DNA from: an uncultured Actinomycetes bacterium
Lineage (GTDB): Bacteria; Actinomycetota; Acidimicrobiia; Acidimicrobiales; RAAP-2
Direction: 5' to 3'
DNA: 64,000 nucleotides
Assembly: GCA_903860915.1 (NCBI GenBank)
Contig: CAIOSJ010000025.1
Coordinates: 248,001 to 312,000, forward strand
Under the pieces are notes generated by a model. That model was not told the DNA's origin. It saw nothing but the letters and a program-made list of their open reading frames with translations, and searched no databases. The number at the start of each line of letters is the position of its first letter. Within the stretch, counting starts at the first letter, position 1. The position numbers and the translations under genes are program-made. Below, one piece after another: positions 54,331 through 62,959 of the stretch.

Positions 54331-55575
54331 ATGAATTCGGTTGATACAGCCTGGGTGTTGGTGTCGGCCGCACTAGTCCTTTTTATGACGCCGGGCTTAG
54401 CGTTGTTTTACGGTGGGATGGTTCGTTCGAAGAATGTGCTGGCCGTCATGATGAACAACTTTGCCGCCATGGGCGTCGTGACTGTTCTTTGGGTGGTGGT
54501 CGCTGGCTCGCTGGCCTTCGGCGACGGAGGCGGCATCATTGGGGGGTTTTCACTCGTGGGTTTTGCCCACCTGGGCCACTCCCTGCCGGGCTTTACTTCT
54601 CTGACGGCCTCTCCCGGCGCGGTGATGATTTATCAGATGATGTTCGCAATCATCACCGCCGCGTTGATTAGTGGCGGGACCATTGATCGCATCAAGTTCT
54701 CTTCGTTTCTCGTCCTGATCACCACGTGGGTTCTTTTGGTCTACGCCCCACTAGCCCACTGGGTCTTTTCACCGGAAGGCTGGCTGGCTCAGCGAGGTGT
54801 GCTGGACTTCGCCGGAGGAACCGTCGTCGAGATCAATTCAGGTTTTTCCACCTTGGCCGTCATCTTGGTCTTGGGTAAGCGACGTGGCTGGCCGCGCGAC
54901 CCAATGGCTCCACACTCCGTTCCCCTAACGCTTCTCGGTGTCGGAATTTTGTGGTTTGGCTGGTTCGGATTCAATGCGGGCTCCGCCTTGGCGGTCAATG
55001 ATGTTGCGGTGTCGGCTTTTCTCAACACCCAACTCGCCGCGGCCACAGGTCTGTTGGGCTGGCTTATCATTGACCGCTTCACGGGGTCGCACGCGACGAC
55101 TTTGGGAGCCGCTTCCGGCGCCGTCGCGGGAATGGTGGCGATTACGCCCTGCGCTGGTTTTGTGCCACCGATGGCCGGACTATTCATTGGTCTCTGCGCG
55201 GGACTTATTTGCGCGCTGGCGGTACGCCTGAAGTTTCGCTTCGGCTATGACGACTCGCTGGACGTCTTGGGAGTACACGGCATAGGTGGCGTGGTCGGCA
55301 TGGTCCTACTCGGCGTTTTCGCTAGTCACGCGATTAATAACTCGGCACCTAACGGCTTGGTCTATGGGGGAGGCGCCCACCTCATGGTGGTGGAGCTCCT
55401 CGCCACGGTGGTGTGCGCCGCCTTTGCCTTTGGCGCGACGTGGATAATTGCAACAGTGATTCATCACAGCATCGGATTACGGGTCAGTCCCGAGGACGAG
55501 ATGGTGGGACTCGATCTCAGTCAACATTCCGAGAGCGCATACTCGGCGGGGGGAATGGGTCGACTGAGTAGTTAA
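54331..55575 (+). CDS. amt: ammonium transporter with Glu in place of the first twin-His
   Basis: Trimeric Amt/Mep/Rh channel with about 11 helices, 414 residues from ATG 54331 (GGTGAGG upstream). The conserved 'DFAGGTVVHIN' block reads 'DFAGGTVVEINSG', so the first pore His is Glu167. The second His is kept in 'LGVHGIGGVVG'. Glu at this site is known from yeast Mep1/Mep3 but is rare in bacteria. The rest ('MTPGLALFYGGMVRSKNVL') is standard. It should be controlled by the PII protein encoded before it. Confidence 0.95.
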   Translation: MNSVDTAWVLVSAALVLFMTPGLALFYGGMVRSKNVLAVMMNNFAAMGVVTVLWVVVAGSLAFGDGGGIIGGFSLVGFAHLGHSLPGFTSLTASPGAVMIYQMMFAIITAALISGGTIDRIKFSSFLVLITTWVLLVYAPLAHWVFSPEGWLAQRGVLDFAGGTVVEINSGFSTLAVILVLGKRRGWPRDPMAPHSVPLTLLGVGILWFGWFGFNAGSALAVNDVAVSAFLNTQLAAATGLLGWLIIDRFTGSHATTLGAASGAVAGMVAITPCAGFVPPMAGLFIGLCAGLICALAVRLKFRFGYDDSLDVLGVHGIGGVVGMVLLGVFASHAINNSAPNGLVYGGGAHLMVVELLATVVCAAFAFGATWIIATVIHHSIGLRVSPEDEMVGLDLSQHSESAYSAGGMGRLSS

Positions 55576-55777
55576 TTCTGTGTTGTCGTACTTCCATTAG
55601 GCTCGTGAGTGGTTATAGGAAATCGCCTTTCCGTAACCCGCGCCTCGGGGGGGTATTCCCACCTCGCCCGGGGCACTTTACTTCTGGCCTAAAGACGCCG
55701 TGGTCCTGCTCACGGAGTCAAAAAATTGGGCCAAAAATTCGGCTGTGCTCAACGAGTCGGGCCGAATTGCCCCGTGA

Positions 55778-55799
55778 GGTTACCTCTTGGTTAACTCTG
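55778..55799 (+). promoter_or_regulatory. candidate PHO-box-like direct repeat upstream of pit
   Basis: GGTTACCTCTT followed directly by GGTTAACTCTG: two 11-bp units with 8 identical positions. Actinobacterial PhoP sites are 11-bp direct repeats of GTTCACC type, so both the period and the sequence are similar. It lies 69 bp before the pit start. One related unit, GTTTACCTGAC, is near 57434 upstream of pstS. Confidence 0.4.
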
Positions 55800-55867
55800 T
55801 GAAATTTTTGTGACATCTCGTCATTTATTGGGGGAAGGGGGCGACAAAACCTTGCTAGAGAGTAGTT

Positions 55868-57016
55868 ATGCACAACTCCTTGGTTTTAATCTTGGTCGTT
55901 ACCGCCGCCGTCATTTTCGATTTCACGAATGGTTTTCACGACACGGCTAACTCGATTGCTCCGACGGTCGCCACCGGAGCGATGCGTCCGCGGACTGCCG
56001 TTGCCCTCAGTGCGGTATTCAATCTTGTGGGGGCCTTCTTGTCGCTTCACGTGGCTCAAGTAATCGCGAAGTCGATTGTGTCGCAGGGCTCGGTGACCCT
56101 GGCGGTCATCTTTGGGGGACTCATTGGAGCTATCGCGTGGAATGTAACGACGTGGTACCACTCGATTCCTTCAAGTTCGAGCCACGCCCTTATCGGAGGC
56201 GTCGTCGGGGCGATGCTGGCGCACGCTGGTTCACACGCGGTTCTCTGGCACGGTATCGCTTCGAAAGTGCTTATCCCCTCGCTCGTGGCACCCACCCTCG
56301 CTCTGGGATTGGCCGCAATTGCGACCATTACCGCCCGTCGCCTCACCTCGAAGGTGCCGAGCGGCGAACTATCGGCCGGCATGCGCTTTGGCCAAATTGG
56401 CTCCTCCTCGCTCTTATCTCTGGCCCACGGCACGAACGATGCGCAAAAAACCATGGGAGTCATCACGCTGGCTCTCGTGGCCAATGGTTCACTGGTGAAG
56501 AGCTCGAATACGCCCAACTGGGTTGTGGTCGTTTGTGCACTGGCCATAGGTCTGGGGACGTTCATTGGTGGCTGGAGAATTATTCGAACAATGGGTCAGG
56601 GCTTTACGAAAATGAGCTCAACACAGGGCTTTTCGGCTCAAATGTCGGCGGCGGCGGTGATCTTGTCGTCGTCGCATTTTGGACTGCCACTCTCGACCAC
56701 CCACGTAGCGACCGGTTCAATTCTCGGTTCGGGGGTTGGCACCCCAGGGGAGCCGGTGCGCTGGCGGCTGGCCGGTCGCGTCGGTGCGGCGTGGCTATTG
56801 ACCTTGCCGCTTGCCGCTGTGTTCGGCGCTGTGGGCTACTGCGGAGAAAACATCTTTGGCCTGACGACGGGCGCCGTGGTGATGGGTGCCGTCGTAACTC
56901 TCTACTGCGGTGCCGTCTACCTGAAGTCGCGCAGCGGCGTCATTAACGCCAGCAATGTGAATCACGCCTGGGATCAGCAGTCGGAAAGTCTCGAGAAGGA
57001 TAAGGCTTCGGCCTAG
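55868..57016 (+). CDS. pit: PiT-family inorganic phosphate transporter
   Basis: Low-affinity phosphate (metal-phosphate) symporter, 382 residues, about 10 helices. The two inverted family repeats are visible: 'FDFTNGFHDTANSIAPTVATGAMRPR' near residue 18 and 'LAHGTNDAQKTMGVITLALVA' near residue 190, plus 'TTWYHSIPSSSSHALIGG' and 'SSSHFGLPLSTTHVATGSILGSG'. ATG start at 55868 with AGAGAG upstream. A small membrane protein gene follows after 14 bp. Confidence 0.95.
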   Translation: MHNSLVLILVVTAAVIFDFTNGFHDTANSIAPTVATGAMRPRTAVALSAVFNLVGAFLSLHVAQVIAKSIVSQGSVTLAVIFGGLIGAIAWNVTTWYHSIPSSSSHALIGGVVGAMLAHAGSHAVLWHGIASKVLIPSLVAPTLALGLAAIATITARRLTSKVPSGELSAGMRFGQIGSSSLLSLAHGTNDAQKTMGVITLALVANGSLVKSSNTPNWVVVVCALAIGLGTFIGGWRIIRTMGQGFTKMSSTQGFSAQMSAAAVILSSSHFGLPLSTTHVATGSILGSGVGTPGEPVRWRLAGRVGAAWLLTLPLAAVFGAVGYCGENIFGLTTGAVVMGAVVTLYCGAVYLKSRSGVINASNVNHAWDQQSESLEKDKASA

Positions 57017-57030
57017 AGGAGCAGAAAATC

Positions 57031-57285
57031 ATGACTCAGGCAATCACTCCCGACCCGCTTATCAATTGGGCTCTTCTCGGACACGCCACGCTGGTGAGTG
57101 CGGCAAGCGGACTAGCCGTCGTTATCCTCTTTTCGCTGGCCATTCGCTCCTGGGCTGGGATTCGTGGCGCCGGCGTAACAAGCGTGACGCGTCGCCTGCA
57201 TGTGTTGGTTGTTGCCGTCACGTCCGCGGCCATAGCGTCCACCGTGCTGTGGGGTTTTTTGGCCATCATCCACAAGGCTCACTAG
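57031..57285 (+). CDS. small two-helix membrane protein paired with pit
   Basis: 84 residues with helices 'LLGHATLVSAASGLAVVILFSLAIRSW' and 'LHVLVVAVTSAAIASTVLWGFLAII'. Unknown family. It starts 14 bp after pit, with GAGGAGC as ribosome site, so the two are co-transcribed. It may be an accessory subunit of the phosphate permease. Confidence 0.75.
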   Translation: MTQAITPDPLINWALLGHATLVSAASGLAVVILFSLAIRSWAGIRGAGVTSVTRRLHVLVVAVTSAAIASTVLWGFLAIIHKAH

Positions 57286-57549
57286 GACTTCGGCCAGTTT
57301 CGCTGTGAACGGATTGAAATCTGCCCTGGCCGACTTACCAGTGCGTCGCGAATTCCAAGCCATGCAGGGGCAATCTACGGGAGGGAAATGATGGCAAGAT
57401 TTCACTTTCGGAAACGAAATCTGTCACATGACGTTTACCTGACTTCCGTACAGTTGCCCTCGAGAAGATGATGCCGCAGCGAGAGGGATCTCCCAGTTGG
57501 CGTACTTTTCTCACTCAACCATAGAAGTACTTTCTCAGGAGGAAAGTTT

Positions 57550-58749
57550 ATGAAAATGTCACTACGGGGGTCGCTGTCAGTAGCAATTGCTACGGCCGGA
57601 CTCGCAGCGTCACTTATTGTGCCGGCCAGTGCCAGCGCAGCAATCGGTTCAGGCGCCAAGGGCGACCTGAGCTTGGTCACACCCGCCGGTGCGACGGTTC
57701 ACTTCGGTGGATCATCGTTCAGCAAGCCCTTTGTTGACTTTCTGACAACTGGAAACAACGTTGGTTCGTACGTGGCTCTCAACAAGACCGCAACCTTCGG
57801 CACCGACTCCGGTGCTGGTTCTGGTGATGGTCGTACGGGCGTGTCCGCTGGAACTTACGACATTGGTTTCTCCGACCAGCCGATGAACGTTCTCGCGGGA
57901 ACGGCACCCACCGGTTACACGTCACAGACGGTGGTCAACCAGACCTTCACCCAGGTGCCGTTGGCTCTCGGTGGCGCCGTTGTGGCGTACAACTTGGCTG
58001 GTATCACTGGTCTCAAGTTGTCCGCAAACATCATTGGTTCCATCTACAACGGCAAGACCACCAAGTGGGACGACGATGCCATTCTGGCTCTGAACCCCGT
58101 CCAGAAGAAAGCCCTCATGGCGTTGAATAACAAGACCATCACGGTTCTGTACCGCAACTCGTCGTCGGGCACCACCTTCGCCTTCACCCAGTACCTCAAC
58201 CAGGCAACGCACGGCCTCACGCCGGGTGCTTCTGGTTCGGTCATGGAAGGAACCGGCAACGCCTGGAAGGCCACGACCGTTTCGGCCGTCGCCGGTAACT
58301 CGGGAATGGCTTCGACGCTGAACAGCACCGCTGGCGCCATTGGGTACGTCGAGTACAGCTACCTCCTAGTCCCTGGCAACAAGTTGAGCACGGCTTCTTT
58401 GCAGGACGCCAACGGTGAGTGGCTCCAGCCGAGCTTGACGAACATCGCCGCTGCCGCTACGGCCGCTGCGAAGACGATCTCCGTGGAAAACTTCTCGATT
58501 AACTTCGAGCCTGGTAAGGGTGTATGGCCGCTCGCGACCTACAGCTGGGCGATTGTTAAGACGGCTCAGACCAATGCGGCTAACGGCGAACTCGCTGTCA
58601 AGTTCTTGGCCTACGCCATTGTCGGTGGTCAGTTGAAGGCTTCGGCCAACGGCTACGTGCCGCTCTCAGCAACCGCGCAGAAGTCGGCTATCGCCAGTTT
58701 GATGCTGGTCAAGTCCGGTGCCTCCGTCCTGTTGACGGCCAAGAAGTAG
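57550..58749 (+). CDS. pstS: phosphate ABC transporter substrate-binding protein
   Basis: 399 residues. 'VHFGGSSFSKPFVDFL' starts the fold, 'GTDSGAGSGDGRTGVSAGTYDIGFSDQPMN' and 'RNSSSGTTFAFTQYL' hold the phosphate-binding Ser/Thr/Arg/Asp. The signal peptide 'VAIATAGLAASLIVPASASAAIGSG' has no lipobox Cys, unlike most actinobacterial PstS. AGGAGG lies before ATG 57550. A 264-bp upstream gap holds a possible single PHO-like unit. Confidence 0.94.
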   Translation: MKMSLRGSLSVAIATAGLAASLIVPASASAAIGSGAKGDLSLVTPAGATVHFGGSSFSKPFVDFLTTGNNVGSYVALNKTATFGTDSGAGSGDGRTGVSAGTYDIGFSDQPMNVLAGTAPTGYTSQTVVNQTFTQVPLALGGAVVAYNLAGITGLKLSANIIGSIYNGKTTKWDDDAILALNPVQKKALMALNNKTITVLYRNSSSGTTFAFTQYLNQATHGLTPGASGSVMEGTGNAWKATTVSAVAGNSGMASTLNSTAGAIGYVEYSYLLVPGNKLSTASLQDANGEWLQPSLTNIAAAATAAAKTISVENFSINFEPGKGVWPLATYSWAIVKTAQTNAANGELAVKFLAYAIVGGQLKASANGYVPLSATAQKSAIASLMLVKSGASVLLTAKK

Positions 58750-58775
58750 TTCGTTGACTACGAGCAAGGTTGCGC

Positions 58776-59753
58776 GTGACTTCTAATACGTCAACCGATC
58801 TCAGGCAAGCAGCGGAGGGGCATCGCCCCTCCGCTGCTTCGCGTGGGGTCTACGAATACGTCGTGCTCAGCGCCGCTGGCCTGTTCGCAATTATTAGCCT
58901 GTACTTTGTCGGATCGATTGTGTGGCAAGCCTTGCCCGCGATTCGCCACCAGGGTCTCTACCTATTGACCGGGACGTCGTGGGTTTCGGGGGGCGCCACG
59001 CCCGCTCTGAGTAAATTTGGTGGCCTGTCGATGATAACGGGGACTATCGAAACGTCGTTGATCGCCATCGTGATCGCCGTCGTCGTCGGCACTGGCACTT
59101 CCCTCGCAATTAATCTTCTTCTCCCGAGTTGGATGAGGACGATCGCTGCGACCACCGTTGAACTACTGGCCGCCATTCCCAGTGTGGTCTACGGCGTGTG
59201 GGGCATGCTGGTTCTCGCGCCCCTCGTGATTTCAACCGTCGGACCTTTCTTGAATTCTCTACCCGGCGGCAATGCAGTTTTTGGAACTGTTGTTGCCGGA
59301 CAATCGCTCCTCCTCGCCGGTTTCGTGCTGGCCATTATGGTCCTACCTACCTACGTGGCGATTAGCCGCGAAGTTATTGGAGCCGTGCCGCACGAGCTCA
59401 TCGAAGCCAGCCTTTCCTTGGGGGCCACGAGATGGCAGACCATTTGGAAGACCATTCTACCGACGGGACGTGTCGGACTCCTCGGCGCCGGTGCCCTGGC
59501 TCTGGGCCGCGCCCTGGGCGAGACCGTAGCGGTGGTACTCGTCATTGGGCAGGTCAACCAGCTCAATTTTCGCCCTCTACAGCCCGGTGTCACTCTGGCA
59601 TCGTGGATTGCGTCCCAGTGGGGTGAAGCAATCGGCTCGGATCAGATGAATGCCCTCTTCGCCCTGGGCGCGTTGCTCATGGCGGCAAGTTTGGGCGTGT
59701 CCTTCATTTCCACTCGATTGGTTAGTCGCCAACGTTCTTTGGTGAACCGCTAA
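58776..59753 (+). CDS. pstC: phosphate ABC transporter permease PstC
   Basis: 325 residues from GTG 58776 with CAAGG upstream; TTG 58770 is the track start. Six helices with the EAA loop 'ELIEASLSLGATRWQTIWKTILPTGRVGLLGAGALALGRALGET'. The long outside loop between helices 1 and 2 is typical for PstC. The pstA start shares its last stop base (TAATG). Confidence 0.95.
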   Translation: MTSNTSTDLRQAAEGHRPSAASRGVYEYVVLSAAGLFAIISLYFVGSIVWQALPAIRHQGLYLLTGTSWVSGGATPALSKFGGLSMITGTIETSLIAIVIAVVVGTGTSLAINLLLPSWMRTIAATTVELLAAIPSVVYGVWGMLVLAPLVISTVGPFLNSLPGGNAVFGTVVAGQSLLLAGFVLAIMVLPTYVAISREVIGAVPHELIEASLSLGATRWQTIWKTILPTGRVGLLGAGALALGRALGETVAVVLVIGQVNQLNFRPLQPGVTLASWIASQWGEAIGSDQMNALFALGALLMAASLGVSFISTRLVSRQRSLVNR

Positions 59754-60667
59754 TGACGGTGACCATTAAGGACGCCGAAATCCGTGAGCACTTGCGGGAA
59801 CGATCAGTGGCCACTCTGCGACGTCGGACCTATATCTCAGGCGTCATGACCGCCCTCTGCTGGCTCGCTATCACCTTCGCGGCGGTTCCCCTTGTGGCAG
59901 TGATCTATCAGTTGCTCCGCCGAGGTATCCCGGTAATTGTGAAGTCGGGCTTTTTTACCACTCTGCCCCAGCAGCCGACTATCTTCGACGCCAACAATAC
60001 GGGTGGTGTTTCAAACGCCCTGGTGGGGTCCTTGGCGGTAATCGTCTACGCCGCCCTCTTTGCGGTTCCCATCGGAGTGCTCATGGGCGTGTACCTAGCC
60101 GAGTCGACGTCGAAGTTCGCATCACTGTTACGCATCATCACGGCGACCATGGTCGGCGCACCTTCGATTTTGATGGGACTTTTTGCTTTCGAAGTGGTCG
60201 TTCAACAGATGCACGTCGGTTTCTCCATTATTGCGGGAAGTTTCGGCTTAGCGGTACTGGTCCTGCCGGTACTCGCGACCGCTACAGAAATCGCCATCCG
60301 TAATGTGCCGTCAACCTACCGGGAGGCCGGTCTGGCTCTGGGGGCCAAGCCTTCGACGACGTCACTCAAGATTGTTTTGCCGGCTGCGTCAACGGGCATA
60401 GTTTCCGGAATTATCTTGGCCCTTTCTCGGGCCGTCGGTGAAACGGCCCCCATCCTGCTCGTCATCGGTGGCGCCTACGCCATCGCGTGGCACCCTAATC
60501 AGGCGGCCTCGGCCCTACCGTTTCAGATGTTCCAAGACGTCCAATCCAACTACCCGTCGTTGCAAAATGAGACCTGGGGTATTGCACTCGTGCTCGTGGG
60601 CGCGGTTTTCATTATTAGTTTCGCGGCCCGTTTGTGGGCTGCACGTAAAAAGAAGGTTCAGAGATAG
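59753..60667 (+). CDS. pstA: phosphate ABC transporter permease PstA
   Basis: 304 residues, six helices. '[55 protein letters not shown]' is the coupling loop and the conserved PstA C-terminal segment. ATG overlaps pstC by one base. Its C-terminus is basic (ARKKKVQR). Confidence 0.96.
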   Translation: MTVTIKDAEIREHLRERSVATLRRRTYISGVMTALCWLAITFAAVPLVAVIYQLLRRGIPVIVKSGFFTTLPQQPTIFDANNTGGVSNALVGSLAVIVYAALFAVPIGVLMGVYLAESTSKFASLLRIITATMVGAPSILMGLFAFEVVVQQMHVGFSIIAGSFGLAVLVLPVLATATEIAIRNVPSTYREAGLALGAKPSTTSLKIVLPAASTGIVSGIILALSRAVGETAPILLVIGGAYAIAWHPNQAASALPFQMFQDVQSNYPSLQNETWGIALVLVGAVFIISFAARLWAARKKKVQR

Positions 60668-60678
60668 TGGAGAGCAAA

Positions 60679-61503
60679 ATGACTTCAGTTTCAGGTATTA
60701 CTGACCCCCAGTTCGAAGATCCTCGCTTGTTGCCTGCGGCGATGAGTCTGCGTGACGTGTCCGTGGCTTTTCATGGTCGAGTAGCCGTGCGCGACGTCAC
60801 CTTCGACGTCCCCGCCAACCGAGTGACGGCCCTCATTGGGCCCTCGGGCTCGGGAAAGACCACACTCCTACGTTCGCTCAACCGTCTGCACGACCTCACC
60901 AAGGGCGCCAGCGTATCGGGAACGATTCTTCTCGGTGATACGGATATATATCAAGGAGGAATCCCGACGACCGTGCTGCGTTCGCGTATCGGGATGGTTT
61001 TTCAGCGTCCAAACCCTTTCCCAACCATGACCATTTACGAAAACGCCGTCGCGGGACTGCGTTTTAATGGTGTGAAGAAGAAGTCTGTTCTCGACGCCGC
61101 CGCGGAGAGTGCCCTCACTTCAGCTGACCTGTGGGATTCGGTGAAGCAGCGATTGAACGCTCACGCCGCCACACTCTCAGGTGGAGAACAGCAGCGGCTC
61201 TGCATCGCTCGAGCACTCGCGGTGGAGCCGGAAGTTCTCTTGATGGACGAACCAACTTCGGCTCTGGACCCGATTTCGACGAAGCGCATTGAAGAGTTAA
61301 TGGTGGAACTAAAGAAGCGCGTCACCATCGTGATTGTCACCCACAACATGCAGCAGGCGGCTCGGGTTTCGGACCTGACCGCCTTCTTGTTGATGGGCGA
61401 GGACCGCGCCGGTGAGCAAATCGAAGTATCACCCACCCTGAAGCTCTTTAGCGCCCCCGAAGATCAGCGAACTCTCGACTACATTCAGGGAAGATTTGGT
61501 TGA
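60679..61503 (+). CDS. pstB: phosphate ABC transporter ATP-binding protein PstB
   Basis: 274 residues from ATG 60679 with GGAGAG upstream. Walker A '[20 protein letters not shown]', Q-loop '[11 protein letters not shown]', signature '[19 protein letters not shown]', Walker B '[12 protein letters not shown]', switch His '[13 protein letters not shown]'. No phoU gene follows; the usual fifth gene of the operon is not in the window. Confidence 0.97.
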   Translation: MTSVSGITDPQFEDPRLLPAAMSLRDVSVAFHGRVAVRDVTFDVPANRVTALIGPSGSGKTTLLRSLNRLHDLTKGASVSGTILLGDTDIYQGGIPTTVLRSRIGMVFQRPNPFPTMTIYENAVAGLRFNGVKKKSVLDAAAESALTSADLWDSVKQRLNAHAATLSGGEQQRLCIARALAVEPEVLLMDEPTSALDPISTKRIEELMVELKKRVTIVIVTHNMQQAARVSDLTAFLLMGEDRAGEQIEVSPTLKLFSAPEDQRTLDYIQGRFG

Positions 61504-61547
61504 GCCGTCCGTCGGCAAGGTAGCCTGACCCTGACGAAGGGGTGGGC

Positions 61548-62945
61548 ATGTCGACAGAGTTGTGGGGCAAATCAGCCGGTGAATTAGCCGAACTCATCTG
61601 CGCACGCGAGGTGAGTTCTCGCGAAGTGGTACAGGCGCACCTCGATCGGATTACGGCGGTTCACGAGAGGGTGAACGCCGTCGTAGAAACCTTCCCCGAG
61701 CGCTCCCTGGCGTGGGCTGACGCCGCCGACGCCGCTCAGGCGCAGGGTCGCCCTCTCGGACGAATGCACGGAGTTCCCTTCACCGCTAAGACGAATATTG
61801 ATTTCGAAGGCTCGGCTACGCACGAAGGTTCAGCTGCCCTCGCGGGTCTAGTGGCGCCGTCCGATGCACCCGTTGTTGAGCGATTCCGTGCCGCTGGAGG
61901 GGTGCCCATCGGTAGAACGAATATGCCAGATCTGGGTCTACGAATTAATACTGAATCCACGCTCTTTGGAGCCACGCGCAATCCCTGGGACGGGACCCGC
62001 ACCGCCGGCGGTTCATCCGGCGGGGAGGGGGCCGCTATTGCCTCGGGTCAATCACCCATTGGTCTAGGAAATGACGTGGGCGGTTCCGTGCGTAACCCCG
62101 CGTACTGCTGCGGCATTGCGGCGATTAAGCCGGGTTTCGGTCGAGTACCCGCAGGTAACGAAAGCTCATCGATGGCACCTCCTATTGCCAGCCAGCTAAT
62201 GCTCGAACAGGGTGTTTTGGCGCGTCGAGTGTCGGATCTTCGCCTCGGTCTTGAAATTGTGATGGGCTCGCATCGACGCGATCCCTTCGTGGTTGACGCC
62301 CCTCTGGCTGGCCCTCCCCGCCAACGTCGCATTGCGCTGGTGCCCGAGCCCGATGGGGGAGCCACCGACGCCGGTGTAGCCGATGGCGTTCGACGTGCCG
62401 GTCAAGCGCTGGCTGACGCCGGATACGAGGTTGTAGAAATTCAGCCGCCCATGCTGGAAGATTCGTATATCGCCTGGAGTGAACTTCTCGTTTCCGACGT
62501 GGAGTTAAATCGACCCCTGCTCAATCTCGTGCTCGGTGAGGGTGGCAAACGTTTTCTCGATCTCACCAACGAAGATTTCCCGACCCCGACCCCTGCGAGC
62601 ATCATGGCCATGCACCAAATTCGCTATCGCATTCACCAGGCCTGGCAGGAATTCTTCTTTGACTTTGGGGCGGTGGTGGGTCCCACGTGGACGCAACCAC
62701 CTTTTCTCCTGGGCTGGGATATCGAAAGCAAGGAGAACGCGAACGCAGTGATGGAACTCTTTCGCTTCGTATTGCCGGCCAACCTCATGGGTCTGCCCGC
62801 CGCCTCAGTACCGACGGGAATAATTAACGGACTTCCCGTGGGGGCTCAGATCATCACACCACGGCTCCGGGAGGACATCGCCCTCAACATCGCCGAAGTT
62901 ATAGAAAATAGTCTTGGTATTTTCACACCCATCTCGCCACGGTAA
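61548..62945 (+). CDS. amidase-signature family hydrolase
   Basis: 465 residues from ATG 61548 with GAAGGGG upstream. The Ser-cisSer-Lys triad is in 'VPFTAKTNID' (Lys), 'GGSSGGEGAAIASG' and 'GNDVGGSVRNPAYCCG' (Ser nucleophile in DVGGSVR). Members act on carboxylic amides such as amino acid amides, and GatA is a relative; the lack of gatB/C nearby and the divergent C-half argue for a stand-alone amidase. Confidence 0.92.
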   Translation: MSTELWGKSAGELAELICAREVSSREVVQAHLDRITAVHERVNAVVETFPERSLAWADAADAAQAQGRPLGRMHGVPFTAKTNIDFEGSATHEGSAALAGLVAPSDAPVVERFRAAGGVPIGRTNMPDLGLRINTESTLFGATRNPWDGTRTAGGSSGGEGAAIASGQSPIGLGNDVGGSVRNPAYCCGIAAIKPGFGRVPAGNESSSMAPPIASQLMLEQGVLARRVSDLRLGLEIVMGSHRRDPFVVDAPLAGPPRQRRIALVPEPDGGATDAGVADGVRRAGQALADAGYEVVEIQPPMLEDSYIAWSELLVSDVELNRPLLNLVLGEGGKRFLDLTNEDFPTPTPASIMAMHQIRYRIHQAWQEFFFDFGAVVGPTWTQPPFLLGWDIESKENANAVMELFRFVLPANLMGLPAASVPTGIINGLPVGAQIITPRLREDIALNIAEVIENSLGIFTPISPR

Positions 62946-62959
62946 CTAGATTGCACATC

